A stretch of DNA of 64,000 nt from Telmatactis stephensoni (Eukaryota; Cnidaria; Anthozoa; Actiniaria; Isophelliidae): assembly GCA_029948255.1 (NCBI GenBank), contig JALIZF010001804.1:434001-498000 (forward strand), in the 5' to 3' direction. A program made the translations under genes and the position numbers. The notes below the pieces were generated by a model, which had not been told where the DNA came from, ran no database searches, and saw nothing but the letters and a program-made list of their open reading frames with translations. Numbering within the stretch: position 1 is the stretch's first letter; each line of letters starts with the position of its first letter. This document shows positions 30,441 to 47,669 of this stretch, one piece after another.

Positions 30441-33400
30441 ATGGCGGAACACGATTTGACTTCGCGAATGGGTTGCTTTTTAGACCGGCATTTGGTCTTC
30501 CCTCTGCTTGAATTTCTTTCCGTTAAAGAAGTAAGACGATTGTTCTTTCACCTTCTTATGATTGCCGTCAATTTTTCACTTGTACAAGTCGTTTTCGTGT
30601 GACTGTTCACGATCAATACTTTTCATTCGCCGGGCGATGTAAAGCCAAATCATTTATTATTTTATTCTCTTTAGATATACGATGAACAAGAGTTACTTAA
30701 AGGAAAACTGGAACTTTTAAGTAATACAAACATGGTAAGTCATTGCCGATGAATTTGATTAGAGTGTTATGTTGTAACACGAAGAAGTCAGAAATACATG
30801 TACGGCTTCAATTTGAATAGCACTATGAAGAAGCATATAATTCATGACGTGTAATTCATTCAGGTTGACTTTGCAATGGATGTCCATAAGAGTTTATTTC
30901 CAGATGAAGAGGTTCCACAAAGTAAGATGTTTATTTTAATAATAAATTATAGCATTTTGGTTATAAATGGGTGATTTTGAGTGATAATATTGAGAATGAT
31001 GATGATGGTGGAAGTGGTGGTGGTAGCACATTAGTAATGGGTAAAAGTACAGAATAATGTACTAAATCTGTTGTTGGTCCACTAATAATTGGTCAATAGA
31101 TCACTGCCCGGCCATACCAATCGATAATTCAGATAATCGATAAAAATCGATAATAATCAATATTAATCAATCGATTAATATCGGAAATCGATGAAAATCG
31201 ATAACTCAGAAATGTGTGAGTATCGATTATTATCGATTATCATCGATTTTCATCGATAAGTTTCAAACCCGTGGCGAATGTAAGAATCGATAATAATCGA
31301 TGATAAACGATGAAAATCGATAATAATCGATATGATTAGAGTAACTTGGGTTGTGAGTATCGATTTTCATCGATTTCCAATATTAATCAATACTAATCAA
31401 GTGATTAATATCGATTAATTTGATTAGTTTCCGATGATCGATTTTTATCGATTGGTATGGCCGGGATCACTGCTACCTGACCAACAGTCCACCAACATTA
31501 CCAACAAATGACTGACAAATGACCAACGAACAATCAGTGAAAGGGCAACATACCACTAGTAAACAACTGAAAAAAAAACCCACCAACAATTGTCCAACAA
31601 GCCACTGTCAATTATTGGCCAACATTCAAATGATAGTTGGCTGACAGTGGGCTGATTTATAAGAGATTTGGCATGTTATTCTCAATTGTTCTAATGCTTG
31701 ACAAACCAACAGTTGACAACAGCTGACTAACAGTCAACCAACAGTTGGCCAATAAGGGATGTTAGAGTGGTTTTCATATGAGTGGGAAACTGACAATACC
31801 ATACCATGACTGTGTCAGTGCTATAATGTCTTTAAAAACATTCGAAATTCATGTCATATATAATATATAAAGAATGAGAGAGCATGTTATATTGGTGGAT
31901 AAAGATTTGAGCCGAAGGCGAGCATCTTTAGACCCAATATAACACGCTCTCAAGTTCTTTATATTACTTATCAAACATCTAGTTGTCAATTATCATATTT
32001 GACCAGAATTTTCCAAGTTTGACTATTTTTGGCTTAGAAAATCCAAGTTAAAGTTTATGCAAATGAACAAAAATCTTTATCCGATATAAAGATCTACATT
32101 ACAGTAGCGATTTCTATTGTATTTATTATTAATGAGCTTGATAAATAACCATACTGTGTGGTGACTGTGTAATTTTCCCAGTCATGTGAAATATGCTGTA
32201 TTCTATGTCTATAATATAGTGTTGTTGTTGATAATGATGATGATGATAATAGTGGAGATGGTGATAGTATTTGTGATGTTAATGATGGTGGTTGTGATAC
32301 GATGCTCATAATTGTATCTGGGTGATAATATGTGCTTATTGACTGAGCGGGAGGGCCAGATAGGAAAATATTTGGCTTGAGGTCACACCTTTGAAAATCC
32401 ATCCAGCCCTGCTCATGTCACTTTTTTCAAAGGTTTTCTTAAGAGCATGTGTGAATACAGTTCATATGCTAAATAACTTGTTTATCTGTTTTATAGGTCT
32501 AGTGGACAAGCGTGTTGTTGTTGTAAAAGAACTCAAAGAACTTCAATCTCAAACAGAACCCATAATGAACTGTTTTACTGACCCAGAATTTACTCAACAG
32601 ATGCAAAGTACAAGGTATATTATTTACAGACCTACAATGCAACATTTCAATTAACTTCACGTAATTCCACTATCATTCTTAAGCTTAAATTCACATATTC
32701 AGTTGTAAGCCACAGCACAGCAAATTCACAGCAGGAATTTTGGATGTTTTTATAGATATTGTGACACTAACAGGGTTGCAGCACAGTCTCTGTGTACTTA
32801 TACAAAAGCTTCTTTAAAACACATAATCTAATGTTATTGCATGTCTTGTTTCCAGGGATGGACGACAGTTGTTTGAATACTTAGAAAAGAATCATAATGT
32901 AAGTGTTTAATAGAAATTGAAATCAATTGGCAGTTTTGATACATATGTCTGTTAATACATTTTGTAGATGAAAAAATGTAAAATGTAACAAATTGATGTT
33001 TTTGTGTTGTATTTTGTAGATAAGACCTGAAATGATGGACACCCTGTACAAGTATGCCAAGTTCCAGTATGAATGTGGAAATTATGCTGGTGCTGCTGAA
33101 TATTTATACTTCTTCAGGGTTTTGGTAAGTAATTTTCTTTCATTTTTCACCTTTAAACCATTCCTACAAAGTAACCCAATGCTAGTAATTCCATTGTACT
33201 CAAGTTTGAGAGCAATAAGATCTGCTTTGAGTCTTTGAGGATAGAGATAAACCAACATAATTATCAAACTAATGATTTTATTATGATTTTATTGTAGTCT
33301 CCTGGTGGTGACAGGAATTCATTAAATGCTTTGTGGGGAAAACTTGCTTCTGAGATTCTTATGCAAAACTGGGAAACAGCTTTGGAAGACTTGAACAGAC

Positions 33401-36284
33401 TAAAAGAAGTCATTGAAGGAAATGTAAGTAGATATGAACTCTGCAGCATTCAGTATGCTCATATCAGTATGTAATAAGAATCAGAATTGACTAGTTTTAT
33501 CTTTTTCAACATTCATTCCAGACATCTGCAGGTACACTACAACTGCTACAAGAAAGAACATGGCTGATCCATTGGAGCCTTTTTGTGTTCTTTAACCATC
33601 CTAAAGGACGTGATCTTATCATTGATTTATTTCTCTATCAACCACAGTAAGTGAGCCAAACCTTGTACAATTGATTCCTTAGTTATTATGGAGGATTTGG
33701 TTCTACCATGATTCTTCCGTGCATAGGGGGGCATGGCTGGCCGAGCAGTTAGTTCGCTGGCCTTTTACCACTGTGGTCCAGGTTTGAGTCCCAGCTCAAG
33801 CGCTCAGATCATATACATGTATGAACTGAATTTGTTTGATGTGTTGTTCTCTACCATGCTACAAGGGTTTTTTCTCTGGGTTCTCCAGTGTTTCCCCCCT
33901 TAGCAAAAATCAACATGTGAGTTGAGCGATGTATGAAAAATATTCAATGTAGAGGTAGTAAGTGTGAGAGTATAGTGTCCCCCAATTAGCGTGCAAGCAC
34001 TAGAAGACATAGACACTTAAATAAACAGTTAAATATTATAGATTGTGGAATGTAACTTTTCTCTCCCCTTATTCCAGGTATTTGAATGCAATTCAAACCA
34101 TGTGTCCACACATTCTAAGATATTTGACGACAGCAGTTATTACCAGTAAAAGACGGCGAACAGTTCTTAAAGACCTTGTTAAAGTGATTCAACAGGAATC
34201 CTATACATACAGGGATCCTATCACAGAATTCTTGGAATGTCTTTATGTCAACTTTGACTTTGATGGTGCACAGACCAAACTAAGAGAATGTGAAACAGTA
34301 AGTAGAAGGGACAAGGGTGGCATAAGGGGAGCACTTTTGATATGACTGTGAAAACAGCAGTCATGGCTCAGTTAACACTCCCCCCCCTCCCTCCCCCTCG
34401 CAGAAACCCCCCACCCTACCCCACCCCTCCCTACTCCCTTGCAGACATTCTTTAGGTCATCACACAATTGTTAGCTCCCTAAGAAATATCAGATCACTTG
34501 AGCAGAACATTCCAGCTTTCCTGGAATTGGCCAAACAGAGTGATGCTCCCAAAATCAAGAAACCTGGATTTTGACCTTGGTCACAATTTGATTTCGAACT
34601 TTGATCAAAGACTAATAAAAATGTTTACATTTTGATTGGGGAAAAATTGTTCCCTCTTGAGAATTCTTGTATTGTGAGAGATATAAGACTACAAGTTTAG
34701 GATTTGAATTGCTTGCGAGGGAGTTTTATGTTTATTCCCTAAATTTTTTGTTCTCTCTTTTGTTCACTAGGTCCTTGTCAATGACTTCTTCCTTGTAGCA
34801 TGTTTAGATGACTTCATAGAGAATGCTAGACTCTTCATCTTTGAAACATTTTGCAGAATTCATCAATGTATCAGTATCAGGTATGTCATGGTAAAACAAA
34901 GAAAAAATGTAAAGAAATCAATAATCAACCTCAACCTTTTACTGTCTACTTGTGTTTGTTAGTGAAAAGAAAAGAAAGAAATTATTAAAAAGTTAGAACT
35001 GTATCAGAATCATTTAATATTGATGCATTTTTTGCAGTATGTTAGCTGAAAAACTGAACATGTCTCCTGAAGAAGCTGAGAGATGGATAGTGAACCTTAT
35101 TAGGAATGCCAAACTGGATGCCAAGATAGATTCCAAGCTTGTAAGAATGTTACTAGTATTATAATAATTCTTTAATCAAAAATGTGAACTCAGTTTTGCT
35201 GAGGTACATATAGAACACCCTGACATACACCACCTGAAGCTGTGGCTACATGGACGATTTTTTGCTTGCACAGGCAATGCGATTTTTTGACACCACCAAC
35301 GTTACAATATATATATTTTGTGTACCATACTTGTTTTAATTATGAAAATCAGTCCTTTATGTCGTGCCACCTTTATTGCTGGCAGCATTTCTCCCTCATT
35401 TAGCTTAGACCACATTAGTGACTTGAAAAAATCAGGATGCCTGAGCAGCAAAATATCGCTCATGTAGCCACGACTTAAAGCTACTTTGTGCCATTGCCTA
35501 GCTACTGAATAGCCACTCTGAAGGGTACTTAACAAATTTAAAATGGCTTTCCATCGTATGGACTTTTATTCACCAACATTTTACATTGCACATTGTCAAA
35601 ATGTTATAATAGATTCACGAGGCATAGCCAAGTGTAGCCTGAATGAATGTGGTAAAAATAGCATTATATACTATGTTTTTGTTGTTTCGTAGGGTCATGT
35701 GGTCATGGGTGTACAAGCTCCATCGGTTTATCAACAGATTATAGAAAAAACAAAAGGCCTTCATTTTAAAACCCAAATGTTATCTGGTAACATTGAGAAG
35801 AAATTGTCACAAGACAAAGGTGGATATGATACATATGGGGTGAGTGAAGTCTAGTTTAGTGGGGAGCAAGGGTGGCAAAGTGGTTAGACCGCTCACCTCT
35901 CACCACTGTGGTCCCTGGTTCGATTCGTGGATGGGGCACTTCATGGGAGTGTAGTTTGTTAGTCTGTTCTCTCCCTTGCTTCGAGGGTTTTTCTCCGGGT
36001 CCTCCGGTTTTCCTCCCTCCATCAAAAACGAATTGGTGAGTTGAGAGTTGGCAAGTAACCATCCAGTCTAAACCACCACCTTATGAAGACTAGTAGTAGC
36101 AGTTGAACCATGTTGTTCATTTCCCAAATGATCACAATCATGGGACAATAATTTATTAAATAAGTATCCTTTATTATTTCATCCATGATGAATAATATTT
36201 TTCATTCTATTGTATTCTATATTATTTAGTAATGTCATATTTCAACAGAGCTCTTGGAATGCATATGATCCTCAGCATTACTAG
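30441..36284 (+). CDS. EIF3E: Eukaryotic translation initiation factor 3 subunit E (eIF3e/INT6)
   Basis: Thirteen exons: 30441-30530, 30675-30734, 30864-30921, 32497-32614, 32856-32898, 33020-33124, 33298-33423, 33522-33646, 34078-34297, 34771-34880, 35038-35140, 35693-35839 and 36249-36284. They give 446 residues (human 445), with all phases consistent. The protein begins [20 protein letters not shown] and keeps the near-invariant stretches [62 protein letters not shown] and [20 protein letters not shown]. The C-terminal half is the PCI (PINT) domain, with [20 protein letters not shown] inside it. It is a core PCI subunit of the eIF3 complex that brings the 43S preinitiation complex to mRNA. 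The basic insert after ITSK is shorter than in human. The C-terminal tail ([11 protein letters not shown]) diverges from the human one, as is usual. Introns hold SINEs and MITEs. Confidence 0.98.
31107..31464. mobile_element. ATCGAT-rich TIR element in an EIF3E intron, 8-bp TSD
   Basis: The ends are CCGGCCATACCAATCGAT and its inverse ATCGATTGGTATGGCCGG. GATCACTG flanks both sides (31099-31106 and 31465-31472). The interior is almost entirely made of ATCGATAATAATCGAT-type words in both orientations. An 8-bp duplication suits a hAT-like element. Confidence 0.8.
31864..31966. mobile_element. Short hairpin MITE in an EIF3E intron
   Basis: TATATAAAGAATGAGAGAGC...GTTATATTGG is inverted as CCAATATAACACGCTCTCAA...GTTCTTTATATTA, with arms of about 32 bp. 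A truncated member of the CGTATGACTGTG family lies just upstream at 31768-31860. Confidence 0.75.
33725..34036 (+). mobile_element. tRNA-derived SINE in an EIF3E intron
   Basis: Head GCATGGCTGGCCGAGCAGTT with B-box-like GGTTTGAGTCCC; body TTCTCTGGGTTCTCCAGTG; tail GTGTCCCCCAATTAGCGTGC then GACACTTAAATAAACAG. It is closely similar to the copy at 7325-7613. Confidence 0.85.
35868..36060 (+). mobile_element. tRNA-derived SINE, divergent or truncated, in the last EIF3E intron
   Basis: The A-box region is GGTGGCAAAGTGGTTAGACC, the B box CTGGTTCGATTCG, and the core TTTTTCTCCGGGTCCTCCGG. It lacks the shared tail seen in the other copies. Confidence 0.7.
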
Positions 36285-36614
36285 ACGTTAACCCAAGCAG
36301 ATAGCCTCCAGGATAGACCATGGACAGACAGACAACATTCTAGAGTTACTGTTACATTATAGTAACCCATTGTATTCCTTGATATCAGAAATATTACATA
36401 CCTTGTATTGTACATGTACAACAAATACATACTTAGTGTCCCTAGCACTGCACTTGTCTTCTCCATCTCCAGTTTCTACCCTCCCTCCCCTCCCCTCCCC
36501 TCCCCTCCCCTCCCCTCCCTTCTCTACCAACCCTGTATAGCCTATTGCTGGGGTTCAACCAATCCCTTGAGAATGAAAGGATATAGGAGTTATAGCCATG
36601 TTGGATGAATAAAT

Positions 36615-36764
36615 GAAGGGTTCCATGTGAAAACGGCCTAAGTGACTTTTTTGATGATATTTTTTCAATGGTATAAAATGGTATAATTAACTTTCCTATA
36701 CTAAAAAATCAATGTCTGGACATCCACAAAAAGTCACTTAGGTCGTTTTCACAGTAAACCCTTC
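36615..36764. mobile_element. MITE with GAAGGGTT...AACCCTTC termini
   Basis: GTGAAAACGGCCTAAGTGAC is inverted as GTCACTTAGGTCGTTTTCAC, about 15 bp inside the ends GAAGGGTT and AACCCTTC. Confidence 0.8.
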
Positions 36765-36991
36765 AAATAATAATCTCTACTTGTTATAATTGTTGAAGTT
36801 CATCCAATATGGCTGCCATTAACTCACATGCAACTCAGCAATTCCCATGTTTCATATACTTTAAACTCCCTCCAAGGCGAACACTTTCAGGACTGATCTA
36901 TAGTGTCCAGCCAAGAGAGGTGCCCACCTTAAAGGGAGTTTTGTTGCAGACGGACAATATGGGGCATATGTGTATGATATAGAAGTTCAAT

Positions 36992-37137
36992 TTCTTGGTT
37001 CGTAACTATTCCCAGGAAAGTGAATTGGACAAAATGTCCACCAGTCACGGTAGTGGTTTTCTTTTGTCAAGTCCACCAGCATGGTTGCCATTTCTTTTGT
37101 CCAATTCAATCTCCTGGGAATGATTGCAAACCAAGAA
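36992..37137. mobile_element. MITE with TTCTTGGTT...AACCAAGAA termini
   Basis: The left arm TTCTTGGTTCG, TATTCCCAGGAAAGTGAATT, GGACAAAA is matched by the inverted right arm TTTTGTCC, AATTCAATCTCCTGGGAAT, GCAAACCAAGAA. Confidence 0.8.
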
Positions 37138-39176
37138 TGGCAGAGTTCTAGCAATAAATTGGATACTTTTAGAGATGTCATTAAGCCATGTGTCTTGGAG
37201 ATTATTTGTTGATGAATAATAAAATCCCTATACCATAAATGTCAATAGCGTCTTTAACTCGCTCATTTGTTGGTGTTCAATGATGATTTAAATTGCATGT
37301 ACTTTGTCAGACTAGCAATTTTTGTTTCAGTGATCCACAAATGAAGTGAACCTTCTGATGTTTCTCTTTGTTTTCACTTATTTTTGAGCCAATATTAAAT
37401 GTAACCGATAGCCAAGCTACGATCTTGCTTGAAGTTAAATTGTGTGAATGCCATACATTGTATACTCCTCAGTTGCCAGCCATGTCAATATGGTTATGTA
37501 CCTGTACGCGGAGAATTAATCACTGCAGGTACCGGTCAAAGGTGTTTCAAAATGAATACAATGAATAACATCAATGACTGGCAATAGGGGTTAATTTAGT
37601 TTGATCTGAGTAATTTCAGCTTCTTTTATACGGAACGTGGCCAATGGATAAAGTCTAGCATTGCGCCATATATGATAGAGGCCTTTTCTCCAAGTGATTC
37701 AATACACTATCGATCTTGCACATTCACGGGACGTCCCAACAAGCCGTTTGAGAAGTGTTAAGTACAGATATCAAAAGGAAGTTCTTTCATATATGTTGCA
37801 TTCTGTTTCCCAGTCAATATTCACACCCCATGCATTACGTTCAACACGTAATAGTTCTTTTGATAACATCACAATATTGAAGAAGGAAAAAATTTCCATG
37901 CAAAGAACCGCAAATTAGTATTTGTGGGACTCGACAAGCTGTACGAAGATACTATAGCGATTTGAAATCCGCTGCATGTATACTAGGAAAAAAATGCGTA
38001 ATTCATAGTTTTTTTTTAATTTTGACTAAGGAATTGAAGTGAATATTAAATGAATAGAGGGCATGCAATCTTGCTTGTTGTGGATTTACATTACATCCCG
38101 GCATGAAAACATTTGAATTTTTCTCGACATATTGTAACTTTTCGGCTTTTGCAGTTATCTCAGCAATTTCATGCACTAAGGCTTGCAAACTGTTAATCCT
38201 TTAAGAGCTGTATCCATTTTTCATTGTCGGCCTAAAAGGAAAAAATATCAACGTCTTTTTCGATGTCGCTTGATAAAAGAGTCCTTGACAGAAGCCATTA
38301 TGGGACAGCAACACACCCACATAGTATACGCCCCAATAATCATAATCAATTCCAATACAAAAAACAGTTCTTGTACCATAATGTCATCTGGGGTGGTATC
38401 CACACTTTTGCCTGCATTTGGATCTAGAACTCAAGTTTTTTCTCAGTCCCACCAGCGAATATGTATATTTGTGAATAGCCTTGCCAACTGGAGCGTGCGC
38501 AGTAGACTTACTCAGTATCTGCATTTTTTGCTTCTACCAGAGACCGCATATCCCATAGCTATAATCCCCATTGGCCACTCAAAGTTAGTACAGAGATATT
38601 GGAAAGTCGTAATGGCGTTAGTGGTTAGCGTGGAAGTTGCGGGTTTGAGTACGGCAATGGACCAACGATGCTGTCCATGAGCAAAACGCTTTATTTGACT
38701 TTCATAATTTGGAACCGCTGCGCTTCTGTTTACTGACTCTGACAGCAGAAAAGTTTTATCACCTACTCGTGGCTTTGTGGATTTGCTCCAACTTCATTCG
38801 ACAACTTTTTATGGATTTTTTTCCTTTAGAAGGAGTATGATCACCTAACAGGACGGAGGGCAAAAACTAAGTACGTTCCTGGTGAAACTTCTAATTCCTC
38901 TTCTACTTCTTCCTTTTTTAATATTCTTTTTCGATCTTTATATTGTTTTTACTTGTGTTTCATTTTAATTTTTTTTCGTTTTTGCTGTTGTTTTTGTTTT
39001 TGTTGTATCAGGGATTTGTATCTTTCTAAAAGGTAATTGACAATTTTTTTCTGTGAGAACCCAAAGTGAAAGAATTGCGCGAAAGCACAGTGGCCAAAAA
39101 GGATGGGATTCCTGTGTAATTTCTCTTCCCGCCATTCCTTGCTGGATGACATTCATTCCAAGCACGTTGATTCAAG

Positions 39177-44725
<5,549 letters not shown>

Positions 44726-44820
44726 ATGTATATGTCTCATATTTACTACAGTTGCTATGACGATAAGTATTACCGTACCTGTATATGAATGCTAACTTTA
44801 ATGTATATAACTATTTGTAG

Positions 44821-45072
44821 AAACATTGACCCTTTTAGAATAATTGAACCTAGAAGTTGAGACCGAAATGACTCTGGGATATACTAGTAATATATGGATA
44901 TTCATATGTTTTATCTGTGAATTCGCTACATAATCGTGTTGGAAATACCAAGAATATCTCAGTCACTGTTTGAAACGTCTAGGTACACTCACTTCTTTAA
45001 AATCAGCTTATAAATAAATTTCCCAGTGTTACTTTAGGTCTCAGCTTCTATGCTTTGAAAGGGTCAATGTTT
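44821..45072. mobile_element. MITE within the probable KAT8 3' UTR
   Basis: AAACATTGACCCTTT...AGAAGTTGAGACC is inverted as GGTCTCAGCTTCT...AAAGGGTCAATGTTT. It begins about 95 bp after the KAT8 stop and contains an AATAAA, so the transcript may end inside it. Confidence 0.75.
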
Positions 45073-45449
45073 GTGCAGTTAGCTATATGTCGGAGTTCAA
45101 TTTATCCTTGCTTCAGTTTTTATTTTATCTTTGTCTTTGTGTGTGGTAATGTATAATAATGAGTGTAGAACAAAGGAAAAAAATTAAAACAAGGATGAAA
45201 TTGAACCACAGCAGATTAATAAATATACATTGCAAAGAGTTGTTGTTGGAATGAACTTGGCAAATGAATCATCAGATCAACTCAGCAAATTAACCTGGCT
45301 GTGCATACTTTAGAGAATGTTTAGTATTAATAATACCTGCACAAGTGTGTACCTTGCTAATTATAAATGCAAACTTTAATTTATCATTTCAAATAACTAA
45401 CTGTTGCTGGGATACACCTCATGAAAAAGAATTTGGAAATTTAACCCAA

Positions 45450-45579
45450 GGGCCTGATTATATGAACCGGGCTGGCCCGGTTAAGCAGGCTTACTTCTTT
45501 TGTTTTGTGGTCCCAAGGAAAAAAAACAAAACAAGTCAGTCCGCTTAACCGGGCCAGCCCAGTTCCTATAATTAGGCCC
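45450..45579. mobile_element. Hairpin MITE with GGGCCTGATTATA termini
   Basis: GGGCCTGATTATATGAACCG and GGCTGGCCCGGTTAAGC are inverted as GCTTAACCGGGCCAGCC and AGTTCCTATAATTAGGCCC. Confidence 0.85.
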
Positions 45580-46520
45580 TTTAATAGAAGTTGCTATCTG
45601 TACTTTGCAAAGGATTCATTGTGGTTTGCATTACACCTTCCATCTCAAAAACATGTTAATTAGAAGTTATACTGCAGATTTTGTAAGAAATAGTAGAAAT
45701 TTCAGGCAATAGTATATTTTGTGTATCAACTGGACAGCAACAACAGCAATTTATTCTACCTTACCGATGCTTAAATATACCAACAACAAAAAATTTTATT
45801 GCACCTCACAGATGCTGAAGTATAGCTGTAGAAAAATTATTGTTCCTTACAGATTGTTAAATATAACTTGCAAAATACATAAATTAAAAGAATACAAGGT
45901 ACTGGCCCTAACAAATAACTAAAATGCAAAAAATGAGTAAAGGCTACGTGCTGTAAGAGCTGTGATCGTACATATAAAAACTAAAAAGATATTTTGTATT
46001 TCTATAATTAGAGTTTCTTGATTCTTCTTTTCTGCTCCATTGATTTGGCTTAGCATGCAGACATGCAAATTTTTAATGTCTAGTTCAATATCATTTAGAA
46101 TATCAGCATCATGGTTTTTATTATTACTTTTATCAATGTAGTATAAACTAACTATGAATGATTGCTAAATTCTGTGCTGCTGTTATCAGAAATTTTTGAG
46201 TTATAAGATGTTAATATGTTGGGGTTTATAAAACTCTCTTGTTATGTAAATTAACTTGTTTGACCCAGTCATGAAGTGGTCAAACAATTCTAAGCATTAC
46301 AGCTGTAGTCCTCTCTAAAGTTTTTACCATTTTTTATTTAAGAAATCAGCTGTTTCAATAACAAGTTTTTACCAGTCTTTTTTTCTATTGGCTTTTTTCC
46401 TAATGGCTACTTTTGTTAAAGATTTTTAAGGATCACAATAATGATCACAAGATTTATAAGTACATTGTATTCCAATTGAATTGCACGGAAATCGGTTTTA
46501 CCCTTTTGAGTGCATACACG

Positions 46521-46857
46521 ACTGATTTTATACTTCTCTGTCATCACGATTTTTCACTAAAAGGTTTAAAATGCTCCACTGTCAAGCCTTTTATGTGAGA
46601 TATACATTTTCCAGGTACATGAACATGTCACTGTACATATCAAAGCAGTCCATTTATGCTATTGTACTTTTTAGTTTCCATAATTATTAGACTGATTTTA
46701 TGCTTCTCTGTCATCAAGATTTTTCACTAAAAGGTTTAAAATGCTCCATTGTCAAGCCTTTTATGTGAGATATACATTTTCCAGGTACATGAACATGTCA
46801 TTGTACATATCAAAGCAGTCCATTTATGCTATTGTACTTTTTAGTTTCCATAATTAT
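46521..46857 (+). repeat. Tandem duplication of a ~170-bp unit
   Basis: ACTGATTTTATACTTCTCTG to TTTAGTTTCCATAATTAT occurs at 46521-46690 and again at 46691-46857, with only a few substitutions (for example CACGATT versus CAAGATT). This indicates a recent duplication. Confidence 0.92.
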
Positions 46858-47669
46858 CATTATATTAAAACTACATACTGCGAACAGTGGCTGTGTGCTA
46901 ATAATTGTCTAATATTGTTGAATTTTGGAAATATAAATTTTACTTCACAGTATGTTATATTGAATCACTGGCCACAGCTGTAGACAACTGGACAAAAAAC
47001 AGGTTTTGGGGAGGCACTGGTCTAGCTAAGTGCTTTCACTTCGAAATGTGCAGCATCTTAGACAATTGCTCTCAAAAACGCAATCAAGGATTCAATTATT
47101 TTATTGTTATCTGCTAAGAATAAAAAAAAGATCAAACAACGATTAGTAGTTTTGTTAAGTTCCTTGCTATCCAAAGTCCACGGGGGCTGAAAGGGTGTTT
47201 GTCGCATTAATGACATCTACTCATCTTTATTCATGTCCATGGGTTGATTCGCTGTACACCACAAATTTTTGCCCTCTGGACGAGTAATTACACCTGGCTT
47301 TTACCTTAGGAAATTTTAATAAATTTAAGGAAAACATTTCTTGAAATCAAGAGTTTTTTGTGAATATAGAAATAAAGTTTTTAGTTCATCATATATTCAC
47401 AATTATTATTCCACTTCAATGCATGAAAACACAGAGAGAGAGAAAACAGGTTTCAAACGAGTTATTGACCTGTAAAGCTCGATGTAAACATGTTTTCTTT
47501 GCTTCAAAATAATGTTTCAAAGAAATTTTTTCTCATTTCCCTCGTTTAATGCAACATCGTGTTGGGAAGCAAGAAATAATCTAAGAATATAACTGAAACT
47601 ATCGTACAATTCTGTTTAGACTCTCACCAATCTCCTTGTTGACCCGAATACTTTACTCTGTTGGTCTCA

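Larger units (their letters stand above)
36285..39176. other. EIF3E 3' flank and intergenic repeats
   Basis: A candidate AATAAA is at 36608-36613, just before a hairpin MITE. Other content: a CCCTCCCCTCC run at 36480-36520, two MITEs, and a tRNA-like segment at about 38605-38660 (GGCGTTAGTGGTTAGCGTGG, then GCGGGTTTGAGTACGGC) that looks like a SINE head. I see no supported gene. Confidence 0.55.
44726..47669. other. KAT8 3' flank and intergenic region
   Basis: Candidate AATAAA signals are at 45013-45018, inside a MITE, and at 45218-45223. The rest holds a hairpin MITE at 45450-45579, a tandem 170-bp duplication at 46521-46857, and AT-rich sequence without exon-like frames. Confidence 0.55.

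Noticed and set aside
38003..38270. Minus-strand fragment ADNEKWIQLLK / INSLQALVHEIAEITAKAEK resembling a PH-domain helix and coiled region
   Set aside because: The two parts are in different frames with no splice sites between them, and no neighbouring exons were found; at best a decayed fragment.
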